Origin: Verrucomicrobiota bacterium
GTDB taxonomy: Bacteria > Verrucomicrobiota > Verrucomicrobiia > Opitutales > UBA2995
Length of the DNA stretch: 64,000 nt
Direction of reading: 5' to 3'
NCBI GenBank assembly: GCA_027622555.1
Contig: JAQBYJ010000009.1
Span: 1 to 64,000, forward strand
Shown here: positions 1 through 8,494 of the stretch, piece after piece
How positions within the stretch are numbered: position 1 is the stretch's first letter
How the letters are laid out: every line of letters begins with the position of its first letter
Notes under the pieces: generated by a model
What the model was told of the DNA's origin: nothing
Seen by the model: the letters and a program-made list of their open reading frames with translations, nothing else
Databases searched by the model: none
Program-made: the position numbers and the translations under genes

Positions 1-252
1 CGAGGGCAAGTTTATTTATCAATCCCTGTAACCATACGCATTATACGCTCTAAATAATTATACCGTGATAAGGGAATCCCCCAGCTGATTTTAGGATAAG
101 AATATAATTATCAGAATGCTTTCTAATAAAGGCGTTTTTTTTCCAAAATTGCCAGGTTTTGATTAACTTGTTCTCGATTAAATACCCGAAGAGTATTATC
201 TTCTCTCACATCCTAATAAACGGTTGTTAAGGCCGTTCAATCCCGGAGTTAG

Positions 253-792
253 ATGGCGAAATCACCCTTAAAAGTTGATCTAGGAGATTCTCAAAATCTC
301 GAAGATAATCATCTTTCTGTTTTCAGAACGATGCCCGTATTTAAAGGCATTAATGTCAGCGTATTGAATTCGCTATTAGATGCTGGAACCGATCGAATTG
401 TCTTGGGTGGAAATTATATTTTCAAGCAGGACGAATGTGGGTCGAGCTTGATTTTCTTTTATAAAGGATTGGCTGTGGAATCGAAACGTTCTGATGGTAC
501 AGATTGTTTGCTCGGCTATTATTCCGGTCCTTCTATTTTGGGCGAGTCAAGTTTCTTGGAATCTTGCCATCGATCTACGTCCCTTTATGCCAATGAAGAC
601 TGTTGGATAACTGAAATTGATAATCGGGAGTTGGAAAAATTAGCCGCAACATCGCCATCTCAATTCGAGATCTTATATTCAAATCTGGGAACGGAGCTCG
701 GGAAAAAAGTATCCAATATTAATTCTAGAATGAATCACGTTAGTCGGAATCCGTTTTATCGGGACTATGGTGTTTCCTGGTATCGATATTAG
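253..792 (+). CDS. Cyclic-nucleotide-binding-domain protein, no HTH
   Basis: A 179-residue soluble protein. Residues about 25-140 have the Crp/EAL-regulator type beta-roll: a PVFKG-like entry helix, a long beta-rich segment, and GESSF at the place of the phosphate-binding cassette. The Arg normally found shortly after that Glu is not clear, so cNMP binding is uncertain. After the roll there are only about 40 residues, too few for the winged helix of Crp/Fnr regulators, so it probably does not bind DNA itself. It is a stand-alone gene, ending before a bidirectional terminator that it shares with the convergent YceI gene. The partner is unknown. The fold call is fairly firm; the role is not. 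Confidence 0.7.
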   Translation: MAKSPLKVDLGDSQNLEDNHLSVFRTMPVFKGINVSVLNSLLDAGTDRIVLGGNYIFKQDECGSSLIFFYKGLAVESKRSDGTDCLLGYYSGPSILGESSFLESCHRSTSLYANEDCWITEIDNRELEKLAATSPSQFEILYSNLGTELGKKVSNINSRMNHVSRNPFYRDYGVSWYRY

Positions 793-907
793 GCTTTTTT
801 AGACCAGGTCGTCTCACTCCTTTCGTTTTCATTTCATAAACAGCAATCTTTATTCGAATACTTCTCATTTTGAAGAGCGAGTAGGAGAGTTGTTTTCTTT
901 GACCGTA

Positions 908-936
908 AAAAAGGCCCAGTTGAACTGAGCCTTTTT
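908..936. terminator. Bidirectional intrinsic terminator between cNMP protein and yceI
   Basis: A 13-bp stem (908-920 with 924-936) with a 3-nt loop. It starts with A5 and ends in T5, so it works in both directions. The single C/A mismatch on the plus strand becomes a G-U wobble on the minus strand, so the fold is better for the YceI transcript. Confidence 0.8.
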
Positions 937-958
937 CTGAAATGATTTAGTTCGATTC

Positions 959-1585
959 TCAATATAACGACTGACCTGCGAGGCTAAGTGATATTTCAAT
1001 TTCTTCAGCGACTTTCTCTGTAATATCTTCTGTGCCTATTCCAAAATCTGAGCGGAAAATTGAAAACTTGGTGCGAATAACAAGTAGATCCCCATCCGGG
1101 CCTCGGGGACCCATGCGTGCTTTCAATTTACCTTTTAAATAGGTCAGGGTTGCATTGGCAGTGATTTGTCTGGTGACTCCTTTGACTGTAAGCTCACCGA
1201 CAATTTCTGCAGACGTAATATTTCCTGTTGTTTCTACATTTTGTAGGCTCGCTACTTTAAATTGGATGTCTGGATGATTTTTTACATCCATCCATTGATT
1301 TCCCAGCATGTGGCCATTCATGGTTGGGTTTGCCACGTGTAGCGAATTTGTATCAAGCTCAATGGTGCCAGTTGTTTTACCGGGGGCGCGTGGATCGAAT
1401 TGCACGCGGCCTGACACGCCCTTGCCGTTGCCGTTTATGGATTCGAGCGGAGCATCCATATTAAAGTTGATCGTGTTGACCCCCTTTGGATCGGCGAAAT
1501 CAAAGGATAGGGTTTCTGCGGATAAGCTAACTATTCCTGGAGTAACTAATATAAAAAGAAAAAGTACCTTCATGGTAATTGTCAT
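959..1585 (-). CDS. YceI-family periplasmic lipid-binding-like protein
   Basis: This 208-residue protein has an N-terminal signal peptide (hydrophobic residues 6-20, likely cut after LSA). The body is the YceI lipocalin-like barrel: repeated beta strands with the family pattern GHMLGNQWMDVKNHPDIQF and GELTVKGVTR. YceI proteins bind isoprenoid-type lipids in the periplasm; the ligand here is unknown. The start at 1585 is supported by a 4-nt ATGA overlap with the upstream membrane-protein gene, so the two are translationally coupled. A second ATG four codons later (1573) would give the same mature protein. Confidence 0.88.
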   Translation of the reverse strand: MTITMKVLFLFILVTPGIVSLSAETLSFDFADPKGVNTINFNMDAPLESINGNGKGVSGRVQFDPRAPGKTTGTIELDTNSLHVANPTMNGHMLGNQWMDVKNHPDIQFKVASLQNVETTGNITSAEIVGELTVKGVTRQITANATLTYLKGKLKARMGPRGPDGDLLVIRTKFSIFRSDFGIGTEDITEKVAEEIEISLSLAGQSLY

Positions 1586-1842
1586 GGATTTGAGTTAACT
1601 ATTTTTGAAATTAGAAACGAACCAAGGAAAAATGATCCAGCCAAAACGCCGGCAACCAGTAAGGGCTCGATTCCGGGTAAAAACTTGGGATGCCATACTC
1701 CGCCTTCTATTTCGGCAATCGGGTCAAAAACTGAAATATATTCTTTAGTTACAAAGAACCCAACTTTTGCTCCTCCGATGAGCCACATAAAAACGCCAGC
1801 CATTGCTAAAAGCAGTGCTGTTCTTTGCATTATGTCTCTCAT
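1582..1842 (-). CDS. Small two-helix membrane protein
   Basis: An 86-residue protein with two hydrophobic segments (about residues 7-28 and 58-80) joined by a short loop containing acidic and Pro residues. I do not recognise the family. It overlaps the following YceI gene by 4 nt (ATGA) and is therefore almost certainly real and expressed with it. YceI genes often sit next to membrane cytochrome b561 genes. This protein is far too short for that and has no paired heme His, so a cytochrome role is not supported. Confidence 0.65.
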   Translation of the reverse strand: MRDIMQRTALLLAMAGVFMWLIGGAKVGFFVTKEYISVFDPIAEIEGGVWHPKFLPGIEPLLVAGVLAGSFFLGSFLISKIVNSNP

Positions 1843-1934
1843 GGATATAAAATAAACCGTACCTTGAGCGTGGATATTTAAAGGTCAACGAGTTTGCCCT
1901 TGGCCTGGTTACTGTTTTTGCTCATTTAGAACTT

Positions 1935-2312
1935 ATGATTAAATTCCTTCACACCCGAATTCGTGTCAGCAATCTAGATAAGACCATTAGCTGGTACTGT
2001 GATAACCTCGGCTTTGTCTGCACCAAGCGTACCGACAAGTCTCCTGCGGGCAACCAGCTCGCTTTCCTTGAATTGGAAGGGAATGAGCACTTTTTGGAAT
2101 TATGTTATTCGCCTGATTATGAGGTGAAGGTTCCTGAAGATTTGATGCATACCTGTATCGGCGTGGATGACATCATTAGTTTTTGCGATGAACTTGAAAA
2201 GAAAGGTCAGGATGTGTGGCCGGAAAACTGGAGGGAAATTTTTCCTGAAGGTAAGAAGATGGCCTTCCTGACGGATCCTGACGGTTACGAGGTTGAGATT
2301 CTCGAAACCTAA
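1935..2312 (+). CDS. gloA: Glyoxalase I-type VOC protein (lactoylglutathione lyase)
   Basis: A 125-residue vicinal-oxygen-chelate protein. The opening LHTRIRV, DPDGYEVEI near the C-terminus, and the metal ligands H6, E55, H72 and E121 line up with H5/E56/H74/E122 of E. coli GloA, so metal-dependent glyoxalase I activity (isomerising the methylglyoxal-glutathione hemithioacetal) is the simplest call. It is a single-domain enzyme of normal length, monocistronic, ending just before a strong hairpin. Substrate thiol is not determined by sequence; another VOC isomerase remains possible. Confidence 0.78.
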   Translation: MIKFLHTRIRVSNLDKTISWYCDNLGFVCTKRTDKSPAGNQLAFLELEGNEHFLELCYSPDYEVKVPEDLMHTCIGVDDIISFCDELEKKGQDVWPENWREIFPEGKKMAFLTDPDGYEVEILET

Positions 2313-2321
2313 CCCTTATTT

Positions 2322-2359
2322 AACTAAAACGACCGCTCTTCCAAGCGGCCGTTTTAGTT
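2322..2359. terminator. Bidirectional terminator, gloA / sucCD
   Basis: Two 16-nt arms (2322-2337 and 2344-2359) around a 6-nt loop, starting AACTAAAAC and ending GTTTTAGTT. One A/C mismatch on the plus strand is a G-U pair on the minus strand. It lies between two convergent genes and should serve both. Confidence 0.88.
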
Positions 2360-2382
2360 AAAAGTTTTATGTGAACCACTGA

Positions 2383-3258
2383 TTATGGATGGTAAATACG
2401 CAGTAGTGCGTCCGCCATTTCTGAAGGTGTTTCAGCCACTTCGATTCCTGCGGCTTTCAAGGCTGCGATTTTACCTTCGGCGCTTCCACTGTTTCCTGAG
2501 ACTATAGCACCCGCGTGACCCATGCGGCGTCCGGGAGGAGCTGTTGTTCCCGCAATAAATGCGGCAACCGGTTTTTTAACATGCTCTTTTATGTACGAGG
2601 CAGCTTCTTCTTCGGCCGATCCACCGATCTCGCCAATCATGATGATCGCGTCTGTATCAGGGTCGTCATTGAACAGTTTCAAAGCGTCGGTGTGACTTGT
2701 TCCGTTGATTGGGTCGCCCCCAATGCCGATGCAGGTAGATTGACCATGACCACGAACGGTGAGTTGCCATACGGCTTCATAGGTCAATGTTCCCGAGCGT
2801 GAGATAACTCCGACTCGACCGGGTTTGTGGATATAACCTGGCATGATGCCAATACGGCACTGATCCGGGGTAATGATGCCGGGGCAATTGGGACCTATCA
2901 GGCGGCAATTGCTGTTTTTAAGAGCAGCTTTTACTTCGGCCATATCACGGACGGGAACTCCTTCGGTAATAGCGACGATGAGTGGAATCTCTGCATCAAT
3001 CGCCTCAAGAATGGAATCTGCAGCAAAGGGTGGTGGCACGAAAATCGCAGTGGCATTGATGCCCTCATTTTCAACCGCCTCTTTAACCGTGTTAAATATC
3101 GGTACCTGATTTTCCCAGATCATACCTCCTTTGCCAGGAGTAACACCTGCGGCGACTGTGGTTCCGTATTCGAGAGAAAGTTTGGCATGAAAACCACCGA
3201 ACTTTCCGGTTATTCCTTGGATAAGAAGGCGTGTGTTTTTGTCGACTAGAACACTCAT
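2383..3258 (-). CDS. sucD: Succinyl-CoA synthetase alpha subunit
   Basis: 291 residues, the usual length. The N-terminal CoA-binding Rossmann domain begins with [11 protein letters not shown]. The phosphohistidine is H248 in GHAGAIVSG near the C-terminus, followed by GSAEGK. With SucC it interconverts succinyl-CoA and succinate with ATP or GTP formation in the TCA cycle. It follows sucC by 2 nt in the same transcript and is followed by a strong terminator. No 2-oxoglutarate dehydrogenase genes are nearby. Confidence 0.97.
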   Translation of the reverse strand: MSVLVDKNTRLLIQGITGKFGGFHAKLSLEYGTTVAAGVTPGKGGMIWENQVPIFNTVKEAVENEGINATAIFVPPPFAADSILEAIDAEIPLIVAITEGVPVRDMAEVKAALKNSNCRLIGPNCPGIITPDQCRIGIMPGYIHKPGRVGVISRSGTLTYEAVWQLTVRGHGQSTCIGIGGDPINGTSHTDALKLFNDDPDTDAIIMIGEIGGSAEEEAASYIKEHVKKPVAAFIAGTTAPPGRRMGHAGAIVSGNSGSAEGKIAALKAAGIEVAETPSEMADALLRIYHP

Positions 3259-3260
3259 AG

Positions 3261-4451
3261 TTAGGCTTCCTTAACTAAATTTACGATTTTCTCCGCTGCA
3301 TCAGTGAGGGAGTCTGCGGCTGTAAGGTCCAGGCCACTTTCGTCGAGCAGCTTTTTACCTAGCTCAACATTGGTGCCTTCGAGGCGAACTACTAAAGGAA
3401 CAGTGATATCCACATTCTTGGCAGCTTCAATAATTCCCTGTGCAATAATATCGCACTTCATGATACCTCCAAAAATATTGACCAAAATTCCTTTTACATT
3501 GGGATCGCTTAGAATGATCTTGAACGCTGCTGTTACTTGCTCAGCGGTAGCTCCTCCTCCCACATCGAGGAAATTAGCCGGATCACCTCCAAAGTGTTTG
3601 ATGATATCCATGGTAGCCATGGCTAAACCGGCTCCATTAACCAGGCAGGCAATATTTCCATCGAGAGCAATATAACTGAGGCTAAATTTCGATGCTTCGA
3701 TTTCTTTATCATCTTCTTCGTTTAAATCGCGAAGTGCCACAATGTCCGGATGACGGAAAAGCGCATTGTCATCAAAGCCTACCTTCGCATCGAGTGCTAT
3801 GACTCCACCTTCCTCTGTAAGAATGAGTGGATTTACTTCGACCATGGAAGCATCCTTTTCCCAGAAAAACTGGTAGAGACCGTTCAGCGTCTTGACCATA
3901 TCTTTGAACGCTTGGCCGGTAAATCCTAAGCCAAATGCAACCTGGCGCATTTGGAACGGCTGAATACCCAGTGTTGGGTCAACAAACACCTTTGTTATTT
4001 TCTCCGGTCTGTTTTCGGCGACCTCTTCAATGTCAACACCCCCTTCAGTGGAAGCGATGATGACTGGTTTGGAGGTTTCGCGATCCATTAAAATCGCCAG
4101 GTAATACTCATGGGCTATCGACTCCGCGCCTGTAAAAAATATGGTCTGAACTTTTCGTCCAGCTGGCCCTGTCTGGTGAGTGACCAAGGTGTTGCCCAGC
4201 ATTTTTGAGGCGACTTCTTTGGCCTCAGCGCGTGAACGGGTTAACTTGACTCCGCCTTGATATCCGTCTGTGAAAGTTCCTTTACCACGTCCCCCTGCAT
4301 GGATTTGAGATTTGACGACTATCATGCCGTCTTCAGGGAACTGATTTAATGCATCGTCAAACGCGTCTTCAGTTTGGACAGCCACGCCTGGTGAGACGGG
4401 TACTCCATAAGTGGCAAATAACTCCTTTGCCTGGTATTCGTGAATATTCAT
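3261..4451 (-). CDS. sucC: Succinyl-CoA synthetase beta subunit
   Basis: 396 residues. It opens with [17 protein letters not shown], the family start, followed by the ATP-grasp fold ([11 protein letters not shown]) and the C-terminal ligase domain with GGGA and NIFGGI motifs. It is the first gene of the sucCD pair. The subunit binds nucleotide and succinate and accepts phosphate from His of SucD. Nucleotide preference (ATP or GTP) cannot be read from what I see. Confidence 0.97.
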   Translation of the reverse strand: MNIHEYQAKELFATYGVPVSPGVAVQTEDAFDDALNQFPEDGMIVVKSQIHAGGRGKGTFTDGYQGGVKLTRSRAEAKEVASKMLGNTLVTHQTGPAGRKVQTIFFTGAESIAHEYYLAILMDRETSKPVIIASTEGGVDIEEVAENRPEKITKVFVDPTLGIQPFQMRQVAFGLGFTGQAFKDMVKTLNGLYQFFWEKDASMVEVNPLILTEEGGVIALDAKVGFDDNALFRHPDIVALRDLNEEDDKEIEASKFSLSYIALDGNIACLVNGAGLAMATMDIIKHFGGDPANFLDVGGGATAEQVTAAFKIILSDPNVKGILVNIFGGIMKCDIIAQGIIEAAKNVDITVPLVVRLEGTNVELGKKLLDESGLDLTAADSLTDAAEKIVNLVKEA

Positions 4452-4483
4452 GAACGAGTGTTGCTAAGAAAACAAAGCCCAAA

Positions 4484-4512
4484 AATAAAACTGGAGAATT
4501 TATCAATAGCAA
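4484..4512 (-). promoter_or_regulatory. Possible sigma-70 promoter of sucCD
   Basis: On the minus strand TTGCTA (4512-4507), 17 nt, then TTTATT (4489-4484), each 4 of 6 to consensus, ending 32 nt before the sucC ATG. It is a weak match and its spacing is its best point. Confidence 0.3.
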
Positions 4513-4640
4513 GTGCTTATAGGAGGGTTGGATTTATTTAAGGGATGCTGAGTAAAATACTTCTAATTTGAAATGATGGATTGGCAGGAATTGGCTCCTT
4601 TTACCTTGAAGGCGGGTCGCACTTATTTGGTAATTTAAAC

Positions 4641-5342
4641 ATGCCCCGTCCTCGCTATAAGTTCATCCTTTTTGATTTGGATGACACGCTTTTGGATTTC
4701 AAAGCTTCTGAAACGCATGCTCTGAAAACCTGTTGGGAAACGTTTTTCAAAGATGCGATTTCCTTGGAGGTATACACCAGCACCTTTCACTTTATAAACA
4801 AAGGCGTTTGGCGCGAAGTGGAGTCCGGAAAACTAAAACCGTCTCATGTAAGTTATGAGCGCGCCCGTCGTACCTTGAAGCATGTAGGCTTGCCTGTTAG
4901 AAATGCTGATGAACTAGGAGCTCTATTTGCTTTTTGTCTCGGCCAGGTTGCCCAGTGGCTTCCAAATGCGGAGGATAGTTTTCGTAACATCGCTTCACGA
5001 TTCGATGTTGGGCTCATTACGAATGGTCTTACTGTAGTGCAATACCCTCGGGTCGATTCTATGGGAATTCGACCCGTGATAAAGGCATTCCAGATATCCG
5101 AAGAAGCGGGAACAATGAAACCCAAAGCGAAGTTGTTTGAGCGAGCATTAGCGGAAGCGGGTCATTCCAATGAAGATACTTTGATGGTTGGAGACTCTGT
5201 GTCCTCGGATTTTCAGGGAGCCCTCAACGCGAAAATGGATTTTTGCTGGGTAAAGCAGAATGCGCATCCATTGCCGTTAGGGTTTCCGAAACCAAGATTT
5301 CACGTTTCGAGTTTAAATGAACTCGATTCAATTTTGGCTTAG
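4641..5342 (+). CDS. HAD-family phosphatase, YjjG type (pyrimidine 5'-nucleotidase-like)
   Basis: 233 residues from the ATG at 4641. A TTG 20 codons upstream is open but would add a tail before the conserved FILFDLDDTLLDF motif I, so I prefer the ATG. Motif I gives nucleophile DxD, motif II is LITNG, the Lys motif is TMKPK, and MVGDSVSSDFQGA is motif IV. The helical cap following motif I resembles YjjG, which removes phosphate from non-canonical pyrimidine nucleotides. The real substrate is unproven. Its stop overlaps the stop of the convergent rhomboid gene by 4 nt. Confidence 0.85.
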   Translation: MPRPRYKFILFDLDDTLLDFKASETHALKTCWETFFKDAISLEVYTSTFHFINKGVWREVESGKLKPSHVSYERARRTLKHVGLPVRNADELGALFAFCLGQVAQWLPNAEDSFRNIASRFDVGLITNGLTVVQYPRVDSMGIRPVIKAFQISEEAGTMKPKAKLFERALAEAGHSNEDTLMVGDSVSSDFQGALNAKMDFCWVKQNAHPLPLGFPKPRFHVSSLNELDSILA

Positions 5343-6268
5343 CCGGTTAATGCAAAAATCCAGCATCCAATGATGATAATCCAAGTAGTGATTAAGAGAT
5401 TAAGTTGACCCGTTTTAGTTACGACTGCTTGCCAATTGAGTTTTGAGATTCCGCTGGCAAGCATAAGACCGAATATAAAACTCCACAAATGTGCGGCGAC
5501 GTCTGTTCGAGCGTCTCCGCTTCCGAGCCAAGCCAATAACATGACGCCTCCTGCTAAAGGGATTATCCATTGACGCTTTGTAATTTTTTCTCCGGTTCTA
5601 AAAAAGCTTCCTATTGGAAATCCCGTGACAAGGCCAAGTGCACCGAACACTGCGGTTGAAGCTCCCAATGAATAGAATGTAGAATCCAAGTGCAGGATGT
5701 TATTTGTTAGATTAGCCGAAACCGCGGTTGTCAGTATGCTGAGCCACCCCAAGCCATTGCCAAGATATCTGGCTGTAAGGTAACCGAACAAACCCATTCC
5801 AAATAGGTTGCCCATCAGGTGACCTACGTCCGCATGTAGAGTTACGGCTGTTACAATTCTCCACCATTCACGGTTTTCCCAGAAACCGGAGCTGCTGTTC
5901 ATTCCCAGATCATCTAGCTTCGCTATAGATCCCTGGAAGAAGAATACCACCACCAGCATCATTAAAAAAAGGTAGGAAGGGATGACGCTGATTTGTTTTT
6001 CCGACAGGCTAGGGGAGACAGCTGGCCAAAACCGATTCTTTAATCCAAAAATACGTACCTCGTAGGAGAGTCTTCGAGCTTCCTTCTCGGCGACCACTAG
6101 TGCAAATTGACCTGCGTAGGGATACACCCAATAAGCGCTTCCTGCTGCCAATACTGCCAACCCGGCTTCGTGAGCTTTTCGGATAGTTGGAAACAAAGCG
6201 ATAATAGATCTGTCGGCAGCAATCTTTAGAGAATCCTCACTTTCGGACTGAGAAAAGTCGTTTTGCAT
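5339..6268 (-). CDS. Rhomboid-family intramembrane serine protease
   Basis: 309 residues. The catalytic Ser is in GASTAVFG and the His is in the last-but-one helix (VAAHLWSF). The helix with HADVGHLMGN carries the oxyanion His/Asn. Six or so transmembrane segments span residues 100-309. Residues 1-95 form a soluble N-terminal domain that may be a DUF2007-like cytoplasmic domain, a weak call. It cleaves unknown membrane proteins. The start lies 32 nt inside the end of the upstream amidohydrolase gene, so the two are co-transcribed and possibly coupled. Confidence 0.88.
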   Translation of the reverse strand: MQNDFSQSESEDSLKIAADRSIIALFPTIRKAHEAGLAVLAAGSAYWVYPYAGQFALVVAEKEARRLSYEVRIFGLKNRFWPAVSPSLSEKQISVIPSYLFLMMLVVVFFFQGSIAKLDDLGMNSSSGFWENREWWRIVTAVTLHADVGHLMGNLFGMGLFGYLTARYLGNGLGWLSILTTAVSANLTNNILHLDSTFYSLGASTAVFGALGLVTGFPIGSFFRTGEKITKRQWIIPLAGGVMLLAWLGSGDARTDVAAHLWSFIFGLMLASGISKLNWQAVVTKTGQLNLLITTWIIIIGCWIFALTG

Positions 6269-7130
6269 TTGATGAAAGCACGCGTTCCAAATCCTTTTCT
6301 GTCAATCCAGAGTCTCTGATGAATTGCACGCTTTTCGAGAATTCCGGAATCTTTTGCTCTCTTGGGAAAACTCTAAGGGGATAGTCTGATCCGAAGAGGA
6401 TTTGTGCTATTCCGACTTCCTCAGCTATCTCTTTTAAAAGTTCAGGCTTATATAGAAGCGGTGTAGCTGCAGTGTCGTAGTAAATGTTTTTAAGTGAGCT
6501 AACCGATCCGATCTCCTTTTGCTTCAAAGGAATTCGGCCACCCAGGTGAGCAAGAATAACCACTTGGTCAGGCCAGCTGGTAGCCATTTGGACATAGTCT
6601 TCTAGAGGTGTATCTATTTTTCCCGGATGCGGTTTCGAGTCGGGTTCGGTCACGTGGAGGTTAATCGGAAATGATTTATCTTTTATGAAATTGAGGATTT
6701 TCTGCCAACAGTCGTCTCTTAAAGAGAACCCTTGAGCTTGCGGGTGGATTTCACCGAGGCCGAGAAAGCCTGTATCAATTGCCCAACTAATTTCCTCAAT
6801 CGCTGCATCTGAGTTCTGCGGTTGGACCGTTACGAACGCTTTTAACCTATTGGGATATTTCTTAATCAGCTTAGCGTAAAAACGATTGTGCATCTGGCAT
6901 GTTTGATGATTTTCCCAATACCAGCCTAGGAGGACGACGGTTTCAATTTCTGCCATATCCATTGAATTTAGAAGTTGTTCTTCTGTTGCCCATCCTTGGA
7001 TCGAAGGCCGATCAGATGGCGCAACACAGGCCTTCCAAATGGGTTCATTCGATGAGTCAGCCCAAATCGCGGGCGACTTTTGCATTTCCTCCGGAAATAG
7101 ATGGATGTGGCTGTCCCAGTTACGATTCAT
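6237..7130 (-). CDS. Amidohydrolase-2 (ACMSD-like TIM-barrel) family protein
   Basis: 297 residues. It begins WDSHIHLFPE, the HxH metal motif of the amidohydrolase superfamily, and carries LHVTEP, ILAHLGGR and LFGSDYPL, the downstream His and Asp metal ligands. This is the amidohydrolase-related (ACMSD/ o-pyrocatechuate decarboxylase-like) group: hydrolases or non-oxidative decarboxylases acting on small carboxylates or lactones. Substrate is unknown. It overlaps the rhomboid gene by 32 nt. It is divergent from the histidine kinase gene with a 145-bp A/T-rich spacer. Confidence 0.82.
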   Translation of the reverse strand: MNRNWDSHIHLFPEEMQKSPAIWADSSNEPIWKACVAPSDRPSIQGWATEEQLLNSMDMAEIETVVLLGWYWENHQTCQMHNRFYAKLIKKYPNRLKAFVTVQPQNSDAAIEEISWAIDTGFLGLGEIHPQAQGFSLRDDCWQKILNFIKDKSFPINLHVTEPDSKPHPGKIDTPLEDYVQMATSWPDQVVILAHLGGRIPLKQKEIGSVSSLKNIYYDTAATPLLYKPELLKEIAEEVGIAQILFGSDYPLRVFPREQKIPEFSKSVQFIRDSGLTEKDLERVLSSNAKRLFSVRK

Positions 7131-7275
7131 TGAATTTTAATAAAATAAAATAATCAAAATTAAAGAAATGTCTCGGAATTTATAACAATGTCCTAATTAG
7201 TATTCCCCCAGCCAGACATTCTGTTTTCGGCTTATGTTCATCCCATTTAACTAGTTAGCGTATCAAATATACCGC

Positions 7276-8367
7276 ATGGAGATTCGTAAACACCCATTCG
7301 TAACCAAATTTCCTAAAACAGAAGCTGAGCAGATCGTCGCTTCTTCAAAAATCCAAGTCTATAAGGCCGGAACTGTAATATTTGAAGAAGACAGCATTTC
7401 AAACCTGCTCTACCTCTTGCTTGAAGGAGATGTTGATTTTCTTAAGAAAACCAACACCGGAAAATACAGTCCCGTAAGTTCTGCGGAAGCAGGTTCTTTT
7501 TTTGGTGAGCTAGGTATCCTTACCGGAGAAAGTCGGAAGCTCAGAGCTAAGGCGCGAAATGACGTTCGTGTGGGTGAAGTGCCGGGGGCGCTCCTTTTGG
7601 ATTTTCTAAAGAAAAGTTCACCATTCCTTTTGGAAGTTTTGAATAATGTTACCACGCACCTCAAGACAACTACGGATCATTATCTGCAGGAACGGATTCA
7701 AAAAGAAAAGCTTCAGGCTGTGGGGCAAATGGTTCGGTCTATTGTCCATGATTTGAGAAATCCCTTTTCCATCATTTCCCTCGCCACCTACATGATTGGT
7801 CAGGAGCACGATGATAAGAAAACACAGGAGCAATGTGACCTTATTAAGGATCAGACCAATTACGTGATGGCGTTGGCTGAAGATATCACTGCCTTTTCGG
7901 AAGGTTATAAAAGCCTTAAGAAAATTACAGTTTCCATGAAAGACATGTTCGCGAAATTTCAAACGAAGCATGAGCATATTCTTAAAACCTCTACCTGCCC
8001 GATTGAATTTATTGATAACGATCTTTCGGCCAATTTGGATCAGGAAAAAATGATTCGGGTGCTCAAGAATCTTGTTGAAAATGCCATTGAATCGGTAGAC
8101 ACGAAATCCAACGGTCGTATACGTGTTCTGGCGCGCGCAAAAGATGGAGAACTGTCGCTTTCTGTTGCCGATAATGGTCGTGGAATTCCTGAAGATATCA
8201 GAGAATATTTATTCGAACCATTTGCTGCTCCTCCAGGTGGTAAGGAGGGTTCTGGACTCGGAGCTGCCATCGCAAAATCTGTGGTTGAAGCACACAATGG
8301 ACGTCTGACTTACGCGTCGGAAACGGGTAAAGGTACCACCTTTACAATACGTATTCCGATCGAGTAA
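7276..8367 (+). CDS. Soluble histidine kinase with N-terminal cyclic-nucleotide-binding domain
   Basis: 363 residues with no transmembrane segment. Residues about 8-125 form a cNMP-binding roll (AGTVIFEEDS, GSFFGELGILTGESRKLRA, where R88/R90 follow the GE motif). A helix leads into the DHp domain with phospho-acceptor H158 in IVHDLRNPF, then the ATPase: N box with N266 and N269, G1 D299-N-G, F box FEPF at 313-316 and G2 GSGLG at 325-329. It is complete, so it should autophosphorylate in response to a cytosolic ligand. No response regulator is next to it, so it is an orphan kinase. The stand-alone Hpt protein at 19,517 is a possible but unproven relay partner. Confidence 0.9.
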   Translation: MEIRKHPFVTKFPKTEAEQIVASSKIQVYKAGTVIFEEDSISNLLYLLLEGDVDFLKKTNTGKYSPVSSAEAGSFFGELGILTGESRKLRAKARNDVRVGEVPGALLLDFLKKSSPFLLEVLNNVTTHLKTTTDHYLQERIQKEKLQAVGQMVRSIVHDLRNPFSIISLATYMIGQEHDDKKTQEQCDLIKDQTNYVMALAEDITAFSEGYKSLKKITVSMKDMFAKFQTKHEHILKTSTCPIEFIDNDLSANLDQEKMIRVLKNLVENAIESVDTKSNGRIRVLARAKDGELSLSVADNGRGIPEDIREYLFEPFAAPPGGKEGSGLGAAIAKSVVEAHNGRLTYASETGKGTTFTIRIPIE

Positions 8368-8494
8368 TCCTACTTTGGCATTTATGGGGAGACAGATGGA
8401 CGAAAATCCAGCTGATCATTTTGTTTCCATTTTTAATATTGGCTTCAGGAAATGCTTTTTAGGCTCTGAGCAAACTGTTTAATTCTCAATAATT

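Noticed and set aside
1-252. Possible gene or RNA at the window start
   Set aside because: The region is A/T-rich with no supported ORF, tRNA arm or hairpin of note; it is likely spacer and promoter for the first gene.
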